Shown here piece by piece: positions 1-7,299 of a stretch of 64,000 nt of DNA. A model generated the notes under the pieces. It was not told the origin of the DNA, did no database searches, and saw nothing but the letters and a program-made list of their open reading frames with translations. The stretch is from Ruminiclostridium sp. (GTDB lineage Bacteria; Bacillota; Clostridia; Oscillospirales; Ruminococcaceae). The DNA lies in assembly GCA_017625405.1 (NCBI GenBank), contig JAGALB010000027.1, positions 1 to 64,000 on the forward strand, given 5' to 3'. The translations under genes and the position numbers were made by a program. The first letter of the stretch is position 1. Each line of letters begins with the position of its first letter.

Positions 1-19
1 TCGGGGCGCGCCAAGTTTT

Positions 20-38
20 CGGGCGGCTACGCCGCCCG
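20..38. repeat. GC-rich hairpin downstream of tyrS
   Basis: Perfect 8-bp inverted repeat CGGGCGGC/GCCGCCCG with a three-base loop, just past the tyrS stop codon. Neither strand shows a T-run after the stem, so it is not a typical intrinsic terminator. It resembles the GC-rich three-base-loop hairpins near 22.8, 25.0 and 29.3 kb. Confidence 0.6.
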
Positions 39-56
39 CCTATCACAGACTTACAA

Positions 57-1277
57 TCAAGCCTTAACTACCTTGTGGATAACCTTCTTACCCTTCTTTA
101 CGATAACAGAGCCTTCTGCGAAGTCAATCTGTTCGTTGGGGTCGGCAATCTTTACATCATTTACAAGGATACCGCCGCCGCTTATGAGCTGTCTTGCTTC
201 TCTCTTGGAGGGTGCAAGCTTTGCAGCAACAAGTAAATCGAGAATACCGATCTTGTTGTCAGCAAAAAGGTCAGCAGGGATTTCATCGGTAGGCATATTT
301 TCGGAAACACCGCTGCCGCCGAAAAGGCTCTTTGCTGCGGAGAGCGCCTTGTTTGCTTCTTCTTCGCCGTGAATCATCTTTGTAAGCTCAAACGCGAGAA
401 GCTCCTTAGCCTTGTTGAACTGAGCGCCTTCCATTGTCTTTTCCATTTCTTCGATTTCTTCAATCGGAACAAATGTGAGAAGCTTTAAGCACTTGATAAC
501 GTCAGCGTCAGCAACATTTCTCCAGTACTGGAAGAAGTCGTAGGGGCTTGTCTTTTCAGGGTCAAGCCATACAGCGCCCTTTTCTGTCTTACCCATCTTC
601 TTGCCTTCGGAGTTGAGAAGAAGAGTGATTGTCATAGCGTGAGCGTCCTTACCAAGCTTCTTTCTGATAAGCTCAGTACCGCCAAGCATATTTGCCCACT
701 GGTCATCACCGCCGAACTGCATATTACAGCCGTACTTCTGGAATAACATGTAGAAGTCGTAGCTCTGCATGATCATGTAGTTGAATTCGAGGAAGGTAAG
801 ACCTCTTTCCATTCTCTGCTTGTAGCATTCAAAGGTAAGCATCTTGTTTACGCTGAAGCAAGCGCCTACTTCACGGAGTACGTCAACGTAGTTAAGCTTT
901 AAGAGCCAGTCTGCATTGTTTACCATGATAGCCTTGCCGTCGGAGAAGTCGATGAACTTGCTCATCTGCTTCTTGAAGCATTCGCAGTTGTGGTCGATAT
1001 CTTCCTTTGTAAGCATCTTTCTCATGTCGGACTTACCTGAAGGGTCGCCGATCATACCTGTACCGCCGCCTACAAGAGCGATAGGCTTGTTGCCGGCCAT
1101 CTGGAGTCTCTTCATAAGGCAGAGCGCCATGAAGTGACCAACGTGTAAGCTGTCGGCTGTGGGGTCAAAGCCGATGTAGAAGGTAGCCTTACCCGCATTG
1201 ATCATTTCGGAAATTTCCTTTTCGTCTGTGAGCTGGGCAAGTAACCCTCTGCGCTGTAATTCTTCGTAAAGTGTCAT
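57..1277 (-). CDS. tyrS: Tyrosyl-tRNA synthetase
   Basis: Charges tRNA-Tyr with tyrosine in the cytoplasm. The 406-residue length is normal for bacterial TyrRS. The class I signature is HVGH (residues 45-48), the KMSKS-type loop reads KMGKT in the middle of the chain, and the last ~65 residues form an S4 RNA-binding domain ([16 protein letters not shown]). It is the last gene of a minus-strand unit, 13 bp after an acetyltransferase, and the unit begins with a T-box leader whose likely specifier codon is UAC (Tyr). Expression should therefore rise when tRNA-Tyr is uncharged. The identification is secure. Confidence 0.97.
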   Translation of the reverse strand: MTLYEELQRRGLLAQLTDEKEISEMINAGKATFYIGFDPTADSLHVGHFMALCLMKRLQMAGNKPIALVGGGTGMIGDPSGKSDMRKMLTKEDIDHNCECFKKQMSKFIDFSDGKAIMVNNADWLLKLNYVDVLREVGACFSVNKMLTFECYKQRMERGLTFLEFNYMIMQSYDFYMLFQKYGCNMQFGGDDQWANMLGGTELIRKKLGKDAHAMTITLLLNSEGKKMGKTEKGAVWLDPEKTSPYDFFQYWRNVADADVIKCLKLLTFVPIEEIEEMEKTMEGAQFNKAKELLAFELTKMIHGEEEANKALSAAKSLFGGSGVSENMPTDEIPADLFADNKIGILDLLVAAKLAPSKREARQLISGGGILVNDVKIADPNEQIDFAEGSVIVKKGKKVIHKVVKA

Positions 1278-1290
1278 GATTTTTTCTCCT

Positions 1291-1755
1291 TTATTTTAGT
1301 TTTAATTCCATTTTTACTGTTCTCGGTTTAAAACCGAAGTTTTTATAAAAATCCATTGCTGCGGCATTTTCGTACCACACGCCAAGGTCAAGAGCAGTAC
1401 AGTTTTCTTTGCGGGCAAAGTCTCTTATATAATCCATAAGCTGTGTGCCGACGCCCTTTCGTTTGTATGATGAGCGTACTGCAAACTGGTCTACAAAACA
1501 GCGTTTCATATCAAAACAGATTTCGTCGCCCTTTTCAAAAATGAAGAATATGGCATAGGCGGTTATAACTCCGCCTTCTTCATCAACAATAATGTGATTA
1601 TTACCGTTTTCAAACTGTTTTTCAAGAGCATCGGGATAGAAATCTGCAGGCGGTGCCTTGTAGAAATCACTTCGTATTTCACAGTGGGTCAGGTGCAGTT
1701 CCTCGTAGATTTCTGCCATTTGCGCAATGTCTGATTTTTCTGCTTTCCTTATCAA
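1291..1755 (-). CDS. GNAT-family N-acetyltransferase
   Basis: A 154-residue single-domain GNAT protein. The acetyl-CoA binding signature is visible as [18 protein letters not shown] near residues 96-113, followed by the usual C-terminal strand and helix ([16 protein letters not shown]). Such enzymes transfer acetyl groups to amines or protein N-termini; the substrate cannot be told from sequence. It lies 13 bp upstream of tyrS and 105 bp downstream of a paralogue with the same C-terminus (KMELKLK), which points to a tandem duplication. Both are inside the tyrosine T-box operon, so it should respond to tyrosine supply. Confidence 0.85.
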   Translation of the reverse strand: MIRKAEKSDIAQMAEIYEELHLTHCEIRSDFYKAPPADFYPDALEKQFENGNNHIIVDEEGGVITAYAIFFIFEKGDEICFDMKRCFVDQFAVRSSYKRKGVGTQLMDYIRDFARKENCTALDLGVWYENAAAMDFYKNFGFKPRTVKMELKLK

Positions 1756-1860
1756 AATTTTACCTCCGTTCTTGCGTTATTTCTGCAAAAACGAAACATA
1801 CATGATGAAATCAATCGCTGATTTCACGGATATCACATCCTCTCAATGCTGAAATGCCTT

Positions 1861-2331
1861 TTATTTTAGTTTTAATTCCATTTTTATTCTTTTCGGCTGG
1901 AAGCCGTTGTTATCGCATATTTTTGAAGCTTCGCTTTCCGCCCAGACGGAAAATTCCACCGAGCCGCAGTCGTTCTCAACAGCATAATTGCGGATATATT
2001 CTATCATTTCGCCGTCAATTCCGTTGTCATCATAGCCCCTGCGGATTACCAGAAGCTTTATTTTGCACAGTCCGTTCTTTCTCCTGAGAGAAACATCGGG
2101 GATAAATGCCTCAAAAACGCAGAAGCCGTTTATTATTCCGCTTTCCTCGTCCTCGGAGATGATTATTTCGTCGTCACCGTACAGAAGCTTTTCTGATAAA
2201 TCATTGAAATAAAAGCTGTCTTCCGACGGCGGTATATAAAAATCGGGGCGTGTGCGGCAGTTAGTGAGATGGTATTCCTCATATATTTCCGCCATTTTGC
2301 CGATATCCATGCCTGTTGCTTCACGTATCAT
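1861..2331 (-). CDS. Diverged GNAT-like paralogue
   Basis: A 156-residue protein related end to end to the next gene: both start MIR-A...DI-KMAEIYEE-HLT and both end KMELKLK. The acetyl-CoA loop is eroded. Where the neighbour has RKGVGTQL, this one has YDDNGIDGEM, losing the basic residue and the glycine spacing that hold the pyrophosphate. It may be a non-catalytic or altered-specificity member. It is the first gene after the T-box; the ribosome site AAAGGAG lies a few bases before the ATG. The frame is intact, so it is not an obvious pseudogene. Confidence 0.7.
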   Translation of the reverse strand: MIREATGMDIGKMAEIYEEYHLTNCRTRPDFYIPPSEDSFYFNDLSEKLLYGDDEIIISEDEESGIINGFCVFEAFIPDVSLRRKNGLCKIKLLVIRRGYDDNGIDGEMIEYIRNYAVENDCGSVEFSVWAESEASKICDNNGFQPKRIKMELKLK

Positions 2332-2345
2332 GGAAAACTCCTTTT

Positions 2346-2592
2346 ATAACAAAAAGCCCTCAGACTGCATAACAGTCTGAGGGCGTGTTACCGCTGTACC
2401 ACCTCAGTTTATCCGCTTCAAAAGCAGACCTCAAGGACGCTTTAACGGGCGTACCCGTGCATTGCTACTGTAAGTTCGCAACGCCTGCTCAGGGAGGTAA
2501 TTCGACATTCCGCATACATACCTGCTTGCACCATACGCAGGCTCTCTGAAATGATTTGCGGACGCTACTGATTCCCGTCATCGCCTTTATAT
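2346..2592 (-). promoter_or_regulatory. T-box leader, probable tyrosine specificity
   Basis: Reading the minus strand, the leader has a Stem I with the distal-loop block GGTGCAAGCAGG, a specifier-loop segment GAATTACCTCC with candidate codon TAC at 2499-2497, the conserved T-box sequence AGGTGGTACAGCGG (complement of 2391-2404) and an intrinsic terminator just downstream. In this family uncharged tRNA pairs with the specifier and with the T-box bulge, favouring the antiterminator. The downstream genes are two GNAT genes and tyrS, which fits UAC. Element: very likely; exact specifier register: inferred. Confidence 0.9.
2351..2384 (-). terminator. T-box-controlled intrinsic terminator
   Basis: On the minus strand, GCCCTCAGACTG and its complement form a stem of about 12 bp followed by a run of Ts, 6 bases past the T-box sequence. 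This is the switchable terminator of the leader. Confidence 0.9.
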
Positions 2593-2596
2593 TCGT

Positions 2597-2625
2597 ATAT
2601 TATCATATTTAATCGGGTTTGTCAA
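2597..2625 (-). promoter_or_regulatory. Sigma-A promoter of the T-box/tyrS unit
   Basis: TTGACA (2625-2620), 17-bp spacer, TAATAT (2602-2597). The -35 box lies inside the last codons of the upstream membrane-protein gene, whose stop is at 2611-2609. Confidence 0.8.
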
Positions 2626-3418
2626 GGGTTGAAGCGCAATTGCGGCTTTTTACAAGCTTTATTATTAAAGCTGTAAGATTATATATTCCCAGAACTGCCG
2701 CAGCTGAAATATTTACAAAGAGAATCAATTCAGCGTGTTCAGGCTCCCACCTGTAAATTTTCTGTATATCCATACAATTTATTATTATAACGCCGACAGA
2801 AGCTGTAAACGCAAGAATATGACCTATGTATTTCCTTTTGCAGAAAATGAGGTTTATTATAACAACAGCTATGGTCAGACGCATATCGGGCGCAGACCAG
2901 AGATAAAGAGCATCCTCGAAAACGGATATACCCAGTAATACTGCATTAAGCGCCACAAACCATATTTCAAGGGGCTTTATCCTGTCTTCTTCGGTATAAT
3001 CCACATTTCTGAATCTTTCTTTTTTGGAAATATATTTCACAACAAAGACGATTACTGCAATTATGGCATTGGGCAGCCAGAAAAACATAAGCGAAGCATA
3101 AACCGCAAGCCCTGAATAATTTTCACCGTGGGGAGCATCTGAAGCGGAGGACAACGCTGACATATAAAAACAAATGCCTGCAACTGCCGCAGCGAACAGC
3201 AGCTGAGCTGCCGCCGAGCCGATTTCAGGCGCAAAAGCGAGCTTTTGCCTTCGCCCGATAATTATACCTGCAATTTCTCCTGCAAGTATTATTGCTATGC
3301 TTATGTAATACTGCATAATCAGAATCGGCCCCATGATATTGAGAACGACTACGGGCAGCAGAACAATTGTCTGCCACATAAGAGTAGCAAGAGTTATTTT
3401 AGGTGTGGGGAGTTTCAT
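2609..3418 (-). CDS. Polytopic membrane protein of unknown function
   Basis: A 269-residue protein with about seven or eight hydrophobic segments (for example IVLLPVVVLNIMGPILIMQY near the N-terminus and FVNISAAAVLGIYNLTALII near the C-terminus). No family motif is recognised. It begins 17 bp after the cysteine synthase stop and is probably co-transcribed with it. No terminator separates its 3' end from the T-box promoter that overlaps it, so some read-through into the tyrS unit is possible. Function is unknown; the pairing with cysK is the only clue. Confidence 0.7.
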   Translation of the reverse strand: MKLPTPKITLATLMWQTIVLLPVVVLNIMGPILIMQYYISIAIILAGEIAGIIIGRRQKLAFAPEIGSAAAQLLFAAAVAGICFYMSALSSASDAPHGENYSGLAVYASLMFFWLPNAIIAVIVFVVKYISKKERFRNVDYTEEDRIKPLEIWFVALNAVLLGISVFEDALYLWSAPDMRLTIAVVIINLIFCKRKYIGHILAFTASVGVIIINCMDIQKIYRWEPEHAELILFVNISAAAVLGIYNLTALIIKLVKSRNCASTLDKPD

Positions 3419-3435
3419 ATTTTTTTCATCGCCGC

Positions 3436-4368
3436 TTATTCCCCTTCAAATAAGGGTGTAGAGAAATATCTTTCAGCTGTATCGGGGAGGACTGTAACAA
3501 CGGTCTTGCCCTTACCCAGCTTCTTTGCAAGCTTCTTTGCCGCCGCAACGTTTGTGCCTGCGGAAATACCGCACATAATACCTTCAAGGCGTGCTAAATC
3601 CTTTGCGGTTTCAATAGCTTCCTCGTCGGTTACAACATAAACCTCGCTGTAAATGTTCTGATTCAGGTTTTCGGGGATAATTCCGTCGCCGATGCCCATC
3701 TGCAAATGTGTGCCGATTGTGCCGCCTGCAAGAATTGCAGCATTCTGAGGCTCAACCGCCCATATTTCAATAGCAGGGTAGAGCGCCTTGAGAGTTTCGC
3801 CGATACCGCTTATAGTGCCGCCTGTGCCGATACCTGAGCAGAAGCCGTGGATTTCCTTGCCTGCCTGTTCTACGATTTCAAGACCTGTGTGGTGCTTGTG
3901 GGCAAGAGGATTTGCGGGATTTTCAAACTGCTGGGGGATAAACACGTTGGGGTTTTCCTCCTTCATGCGCTGCGCTGTGCGTAAGCATTCGTCAATGCAG
4001 TCGCCGATATTGCCTGCATCGTGAACAAGCACAACCTCTGCACCGTAGTGGCGCACAAGCATTCTGCGTTCTTCACTTACGGAGTCGGGCATGATAATAA
4101 CTGTCTTATAGCCCTTTACCGCACCGATAAGCGCAAGACCGATACCCTGGTTGCCGCTGGTAGGCTCAACAATAATGGTATCCTTGTTTATAAGTCCCTG
4201 TTCCTCCGCTGTGATAATCATATTATAGGCTGTACGTGTCTTGATGGAGCCGCCTACGTTAAGACCCTCGAATTTTACAAGAATTTCCGCACTGTCATCA
4301 TCAACCATGCGATTAAGACGGATAAGGGGAGTATGTCCGATAACTTCCAAAATGCTACCACTAATCAT
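3436..4368 (-). CDS. cysK: Cysteine synthase (O-acetylserine sulfhydrylase)
   Basis: A PLP enzyme making cysteine from O-acetylserine and sulfide. It has 310 residues, normal for CysK. The PLP lysine is K43 in GGSIKTRTA, the substrate loop is TSGNQG (residues 70-75) and the phosphate loop is GTGGTISG near residue 180. Two motif positions differ from the usual forms (SVKDR becomes SIKTR, TSGNTG becomes TSGNQG), which may mark a clostridial subgroup or a different acyl-serine preference. A good sigma-A promoter precedes it. Confidence 0.9.
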   Translation of the reverse strand: MISGSILEVIGHTPLIRLNRMVDDDSAEILVKFEGLNVGGSIKTRTAYNMIITAEEQGLINKDTIIVEPTSGNQGIGLALIGAVKGYKTVIIMPDSVSEERRMLVRHYGAEVVLVHDAGNIGDCIDECLRTAQRMKEENPNVFIPQQFENPANPLAHKHHTGLEIVEQAGKEIHGFCSGIGTGGTISGIGETLKALYPAIEIWAVEPQNAAILAGGTIGTHLQMGIGDGIIPENLNQNIYSEVYVVTDEEAIETAKDLARLEGIMCGISAGTNVAAAKKLAKKLGKGKTVVTVLPDTAERYFSTPLFEGE

Positions 4369-4407
4369 ATTATGTCAATTCCTTTCGGTAAAAAAGTTCG
4401 CTTTTAC

Positions 4408-4436
4408 ATTATATGATATTAAAGCAAAAAAGTCAA
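4408..4436 (-). promoter_or_regulatory. Sigma-A promoter of cysK
   Basis: TTGACT (4436-4431), 17-bp spacer, TATAAT (4413-4408), about 40 bp ahead of the cysK ATG. Confidence 0.8.
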
Positions 4437-4440
4437 CAAT

Positions 4441-4466
4441 AAAAGGCGGTTTTTCACCGCCTTTTA
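4441..4466 (-). terminator. Terminator of the ECF sigma/M23 unit
   Basis: On the minus strand AAAAGGCGGT/ACCGCCTTTT forms a 10-bp stem with a short loop and a T-containing tail, immediately after the M23 gene. Confidence 0.75.
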
Positions 4467-4471
4467 CTTTT

Positions 4472-6589
4472 TTAATTGATATAATCAGCAGGATTGAGGT
4501 TCAGGTTGTCTTTCAGCAGCTCGAAATGAAGCTGAACGCCTGTGACAACGCCCGAAGAGCCCATTGTGCCGATAAGGTGACCTGTTGTGACCTTATCGCC
4601 TGCCTTTACCTTTATTTCGTCAAGATGTCCGTAAAGGGTCTGATAGCCGTTTCTGTGGTCGATAATCACGCAGTTTCCGTAGCCTTCGTTCCAGCCCGCA
4701 AGGCTTACCGTGCCGTTTGCGGCGGCGACAACATCCTGTCCCTTTTTACCGCTGAAATCTATGCCCTTATGTCCCTCATATTCGCCGTATCCGTAAAGAA
4801 TGTCATCATCGGGATAAACATCTCCCGTAGGATGAATCAGCTGAATCGGGTCGCCTAGATAGATATGTGGGTTAACGGGCGAGCCGTTTTTTGCCAGTGT
4901 AAAGTGCAGGTGAGGGCCTGTTGACCAGCCTGTGCTGCCCATATAGCCGATAACATCGCCAGCGGAAACCTTGGCAAACATTTTGACTGATATGCTGTCA
5001 AGATGGGTGTAACTGGTGGTGAAGCCGTTTCCGTGGTCGATAATCACGTATTTACCATAACCCTTGTCATCGTAATTCGTTTCTACGGTTGTGACAGTTC
5101 CGTCAGCGGCAGCATATACATTATCGCCGATTTCACCTGCGTAGTCAATGCCGTCGTGACCGCCTTCGCCTTCGCTGTATTCAGTGGTTATTCTTGTGCT
5201 GTCAACGGGGCGGATGAGGGTGAAATCTTCTGTTTCGTCAATAATCTCGGAAGGTTTGAACGTTCCGTCAAACTGGGTGCAGCCTGCAAAAGCGCCGTCG
5301 CCGATAGTTGTTACGGTGTCGGGGAGCACCATATAAACAGAGGTGCAGTTTTCAAAAGCACGCTCGCTGATAGTTGTAACACCGTAGGGGATATTGATTT
5401 CCTTAAGATTTGTACAATCCTTGAATGCGCCTACGCCGATAACTTTAAGAGTGGAGGGAAGCGTCACTTTTTCAAGCTGTGTGCAGTCCATGAATACGCC
5501 TTCGCCGATTTCGGTAATACCTTCGGGGATTACGATTTCTGAGGGCAGTTCCTTTTGGCTGTAAAGGTTGCCTCTTAATATTGCAGGATTGTCGTCAGGT
5601 ACAGTTAGAATTCTTTCCCATTTACCTGTGAGTTTTTCGAAAATCAGAGAAATAAGCTCACCATCATCACCCGAAGACAGTCTTGCTTCGGTATTTATTA
5701 CAAGCCTGTTGTCTGCTTCAAAAACAAGATACATAGGATAGAAATGCTTGTCCCTGTCATGGTACAAAGTGCCCTTTTCGGTTTCAAATTCGATATCTGC
5801 CAGCATATCGGGAGAAATATCATATTTTTCAGATATTTCTTCAAGCCGGGCAAGGGTTAAATATGAGCCTGCCTTTTCAACGAATTCCTCAAATCCCTCT
5901 GCGCCGTTGTCGGTGATAGAGAAAACGCTTTCGTTCACATTATATATAAGACGGATATACCAGGGCTTTTCGTTCGGAACACCACCGACAACAAGTCTGA
6001 ATGCCGCATCTATGGGATATTCCATGATATAAAGTCCGCTGCCTATATCCTGACTCTCAAACTGCTCAAAATCGCTCCATGTAAGCTCCTTGCCCTTTGC
6101 GCTTACAAGCGCTTTAAGCTTTTCCATTGTGAGAGGCTGTTTCAGCAGGTCTTCAGGCGTTGTCGAAGTTGTTATCTCGGTTTCGACAGGATAGGTCACC
6201 GTTGTCACCGCCCCGTCGCTTCTGCTTACAATGGTGGTTATTTCGCCGTTATCGTCCATAACTATTGTTGTGGTCATAGTGCCGCTACCGCTTATTTCGG
6301 TAACAGGCGGTGCTGCTTCCTCATTGCTTGTACCTATGGCGCCAGACGACGGGGACAGCGGCTCGATACCCGTGCCCTTGAAGAAAAAGCCGATGCCTAT
6401 AAAGCTTACCAGCACTGCCGCCGCTGCTGCAAGCACGAAACGCAGATTTCCCGTACCGCCCTTTACGGGTACCGGGCGGAGATTATCGCTTTCGCCTGCG
6501 GGGACAAGCTCAGCCGCCTCGGTTATGTATTTTTCATCTATTTTTTCAAAGGTGTTTTTCCACATTTCAGTGGTTTTATTGTCTTTCAT
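4472..6589 (-). CDS. Membrane-anchored protein with BspA-type repeats and two M23 (LytM) domains
   Basis: 705 residues. Residues 1-48 are cytoplasmic, 50-70 form one membrane segment, then a Thr/Ser-rich linker. Residues ~352-442 contain four leucine-rich BspA-type repeats (GVFMDC, GAFKDC, RAFENC, GAFAGC). Two M23 domains follow. The first has H478-D482 and HLH at 560-562, the complete zinc/catalytic set. The second has H607-D611 but QLH at 686-688, losing the catalytic first histidine. It overlaps the upstream ECF sigma gene by 4 bp, so the cytoplasmic N-terminus may act as its anti-sigma. A wall-sensing or wall-remodelling role is an inference. Confidence 0.85.
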   Translation of the reverse strand: MKDNKTTEMWKNTFEKIDEKYITEAAELVPAGESDNLRPVPVKGGTGNLRFVLAAAAAVLVSFIGIGFFFKGTGIEPLSPSSGAIGTSNEEAAPPVTEISGSGTMTTTIVMDDNGEITTIVSRSDGAVTTVTYPVETEITTSTTPEDLLKQPLTMEKLKALVSAKGKELTWSDFEQFESQDIGSGLYIMEYPIDAAFRLVVGGVPNEKPWYIRLIYNVNESVFSITDNGAEGFEEFVEKAGSYLTLARLEEISEKYDISPDMLADIEFETEKGTLYHDRDKHFYPMYLVFEADNRLVINTEARLSSGDDGELISLIFEKLTGKWERILTVPDDNPAILRGNLYSQKELPSEIVIPEGITEIGEGVFMDCTQLEKVTLPSTLKVIGVGAFKDCTNLKEINIPYGVTTISERAFENCTSVYMVLPDTVTTIGDGAFAGCTQFDGTFKPSEIIDETEDFTLIRPVDSTRITTEYSEGEGGHDGIDYAGEIGDNVYAAADGTVTTVETNYDDKGYGKYVIIDHGNGFTTSYTHLDSISVKMFAKVSAGDVIGYMGSTGWSTGPHLHFTLAKNGSPVNPHIYLGDPIQLIHPTGDVYPDDDILYGYGEYEGHKGIDFSGKKGQDVVAAANGTVSLAGWNEGYGNCVIIDHRNGYQTLYGHLDEIKVKAGDKVTTGHLIGTMGSSGVVTGVQLHFELLKDNLNLNPADYIN

Positions 6590-7128
6590 ACATTTACCCC
6601 TCTTTCCGAAAGATATGAACGCAGCTTCTGCCTAAGCCGTGAAAGCCTTGTCTTAACCGCAGATTCGCTCATGGAAACCTTGTGAGCAATTTCCGATACC
6701 GACATATTGAAATAGTAGCGGCACATAAAGATTTTTCTGTTCTTTGAATCTGTTCCGGCGAGAAAGTCATTGAGCAGCGAGCTTAAATATGTACCGTCAG
6801 CAAGGCTTTCCACTGTCGCACCGTCGGTGATTATCTCGCTCAGTTCTTCAAATGAATCTTCGCAGAAGCGGTATCTGCTCTTTGAATATATGGCAAAAGC
6901 GTTGTTGCGTACAACCGAACACAGATATGCACACAGGGAATCGGGTTTTGCGGGAGGTATACTGTTCCACAGGCACATATATGAGGTGTTCAGGCATTCT
7001 TCGGTATCCTCGTTGTTTTTAAGTATACCGTAGGCTATTTTTCTGCATAGTCTTCCGTATTTTGCAGAAAGCTCGGACAGCGCTTGTTCCGAACGGCTGA
7101 AAAACAGCTCGATTATTTTTGAATCCAT
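6586..7128 (-). CDS. ECF-type RNA polymerase sigma factor
   Basis: 180 residues, typical of extracytoplasmic-function sigma factors. Region 2 contains YGRLCRKIAYGILKNNEDTEECLN and region 4 the helix-turn-helix FNMSVSEIAHKVSMSESAVKTRLSRLR. It directs polymerase to an alternative promoter set. The downstream gene overlaps its stop codon by 4 bp and encodes a single-pass membrane protein, the usual arrangement for a sigma factor held by its anti-sigma. A TGTAACC box upstream resembles ECF -35 elements and suggests autoregulation. Confidence 0.92.
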   Translation of the reverse strand: MDSKIIELFFSRSEQALSELSAKYGRLCRKIAYGILKNNEDTEECLNTSYMCLWNSIPPAKPDSLCAYLCSVVRNNAFAIYSKSRYRFCEDSFEELSEIITDGATVESLADGTYLSSLLNDFLAGTDSKNRKIFMCRYYFNMSVSEIAHKVSMSESAVKTRLSRLRQKLRSYLSERGVNV

Positions 7129-7149
7129 GGATATTCATCACCGCCTTTC

Positions 7150-7186
7150 GATTCATAAGAGTGGTAAAATATGAAAAGGTTACATG
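7150..7186 (-). promoter_or_regulatory. Candidate ECF-type autoregulatory promoter
   Basis: On the minus strand TGTAACC (7184-7178) lies about 50 bp before the sigma gene. Known ECF promoters often have an AAC-containing -35 of this kind. The -10 partner is not clear. Confidence 0.35.
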
Positions 7187-7235
7187 TTTCTGTAAATTTA
7201 TTATATATTATTTTTTCGCCTGCCGCAAGGCATCA

Positions 7236-7264
7236 TTGACATAAAAACCGCTTTGATGTATAAT
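7236..7264 (+). promoter_or_regulatory. Sigma-A promoter of the YfhO-like gene
   Basis: Consensus TTGACA (7236-7241), 17-bp spacer, TATAAT (7259-7264). It rules out the longer reading frame that would start at the TTG overlapping the -10 box. Confidence 0.85.
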
Positions 7265-7299
7265 TGAATACTGTAAAAGACTACAAGGAGATGAAATAT

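Noticed and set aside
20..38. GC-rich hairpin after tyrS considered as the operon terminator.
   Set aside because: No T-run follows on the minus strand; the real end may lie beyond the window.
7264..7299. Upstream TTG start for the YfhO-like gene.
   Set aside because: It overlaps the TATAAT box of a consensus promoter, so it would lie before the transcript start.
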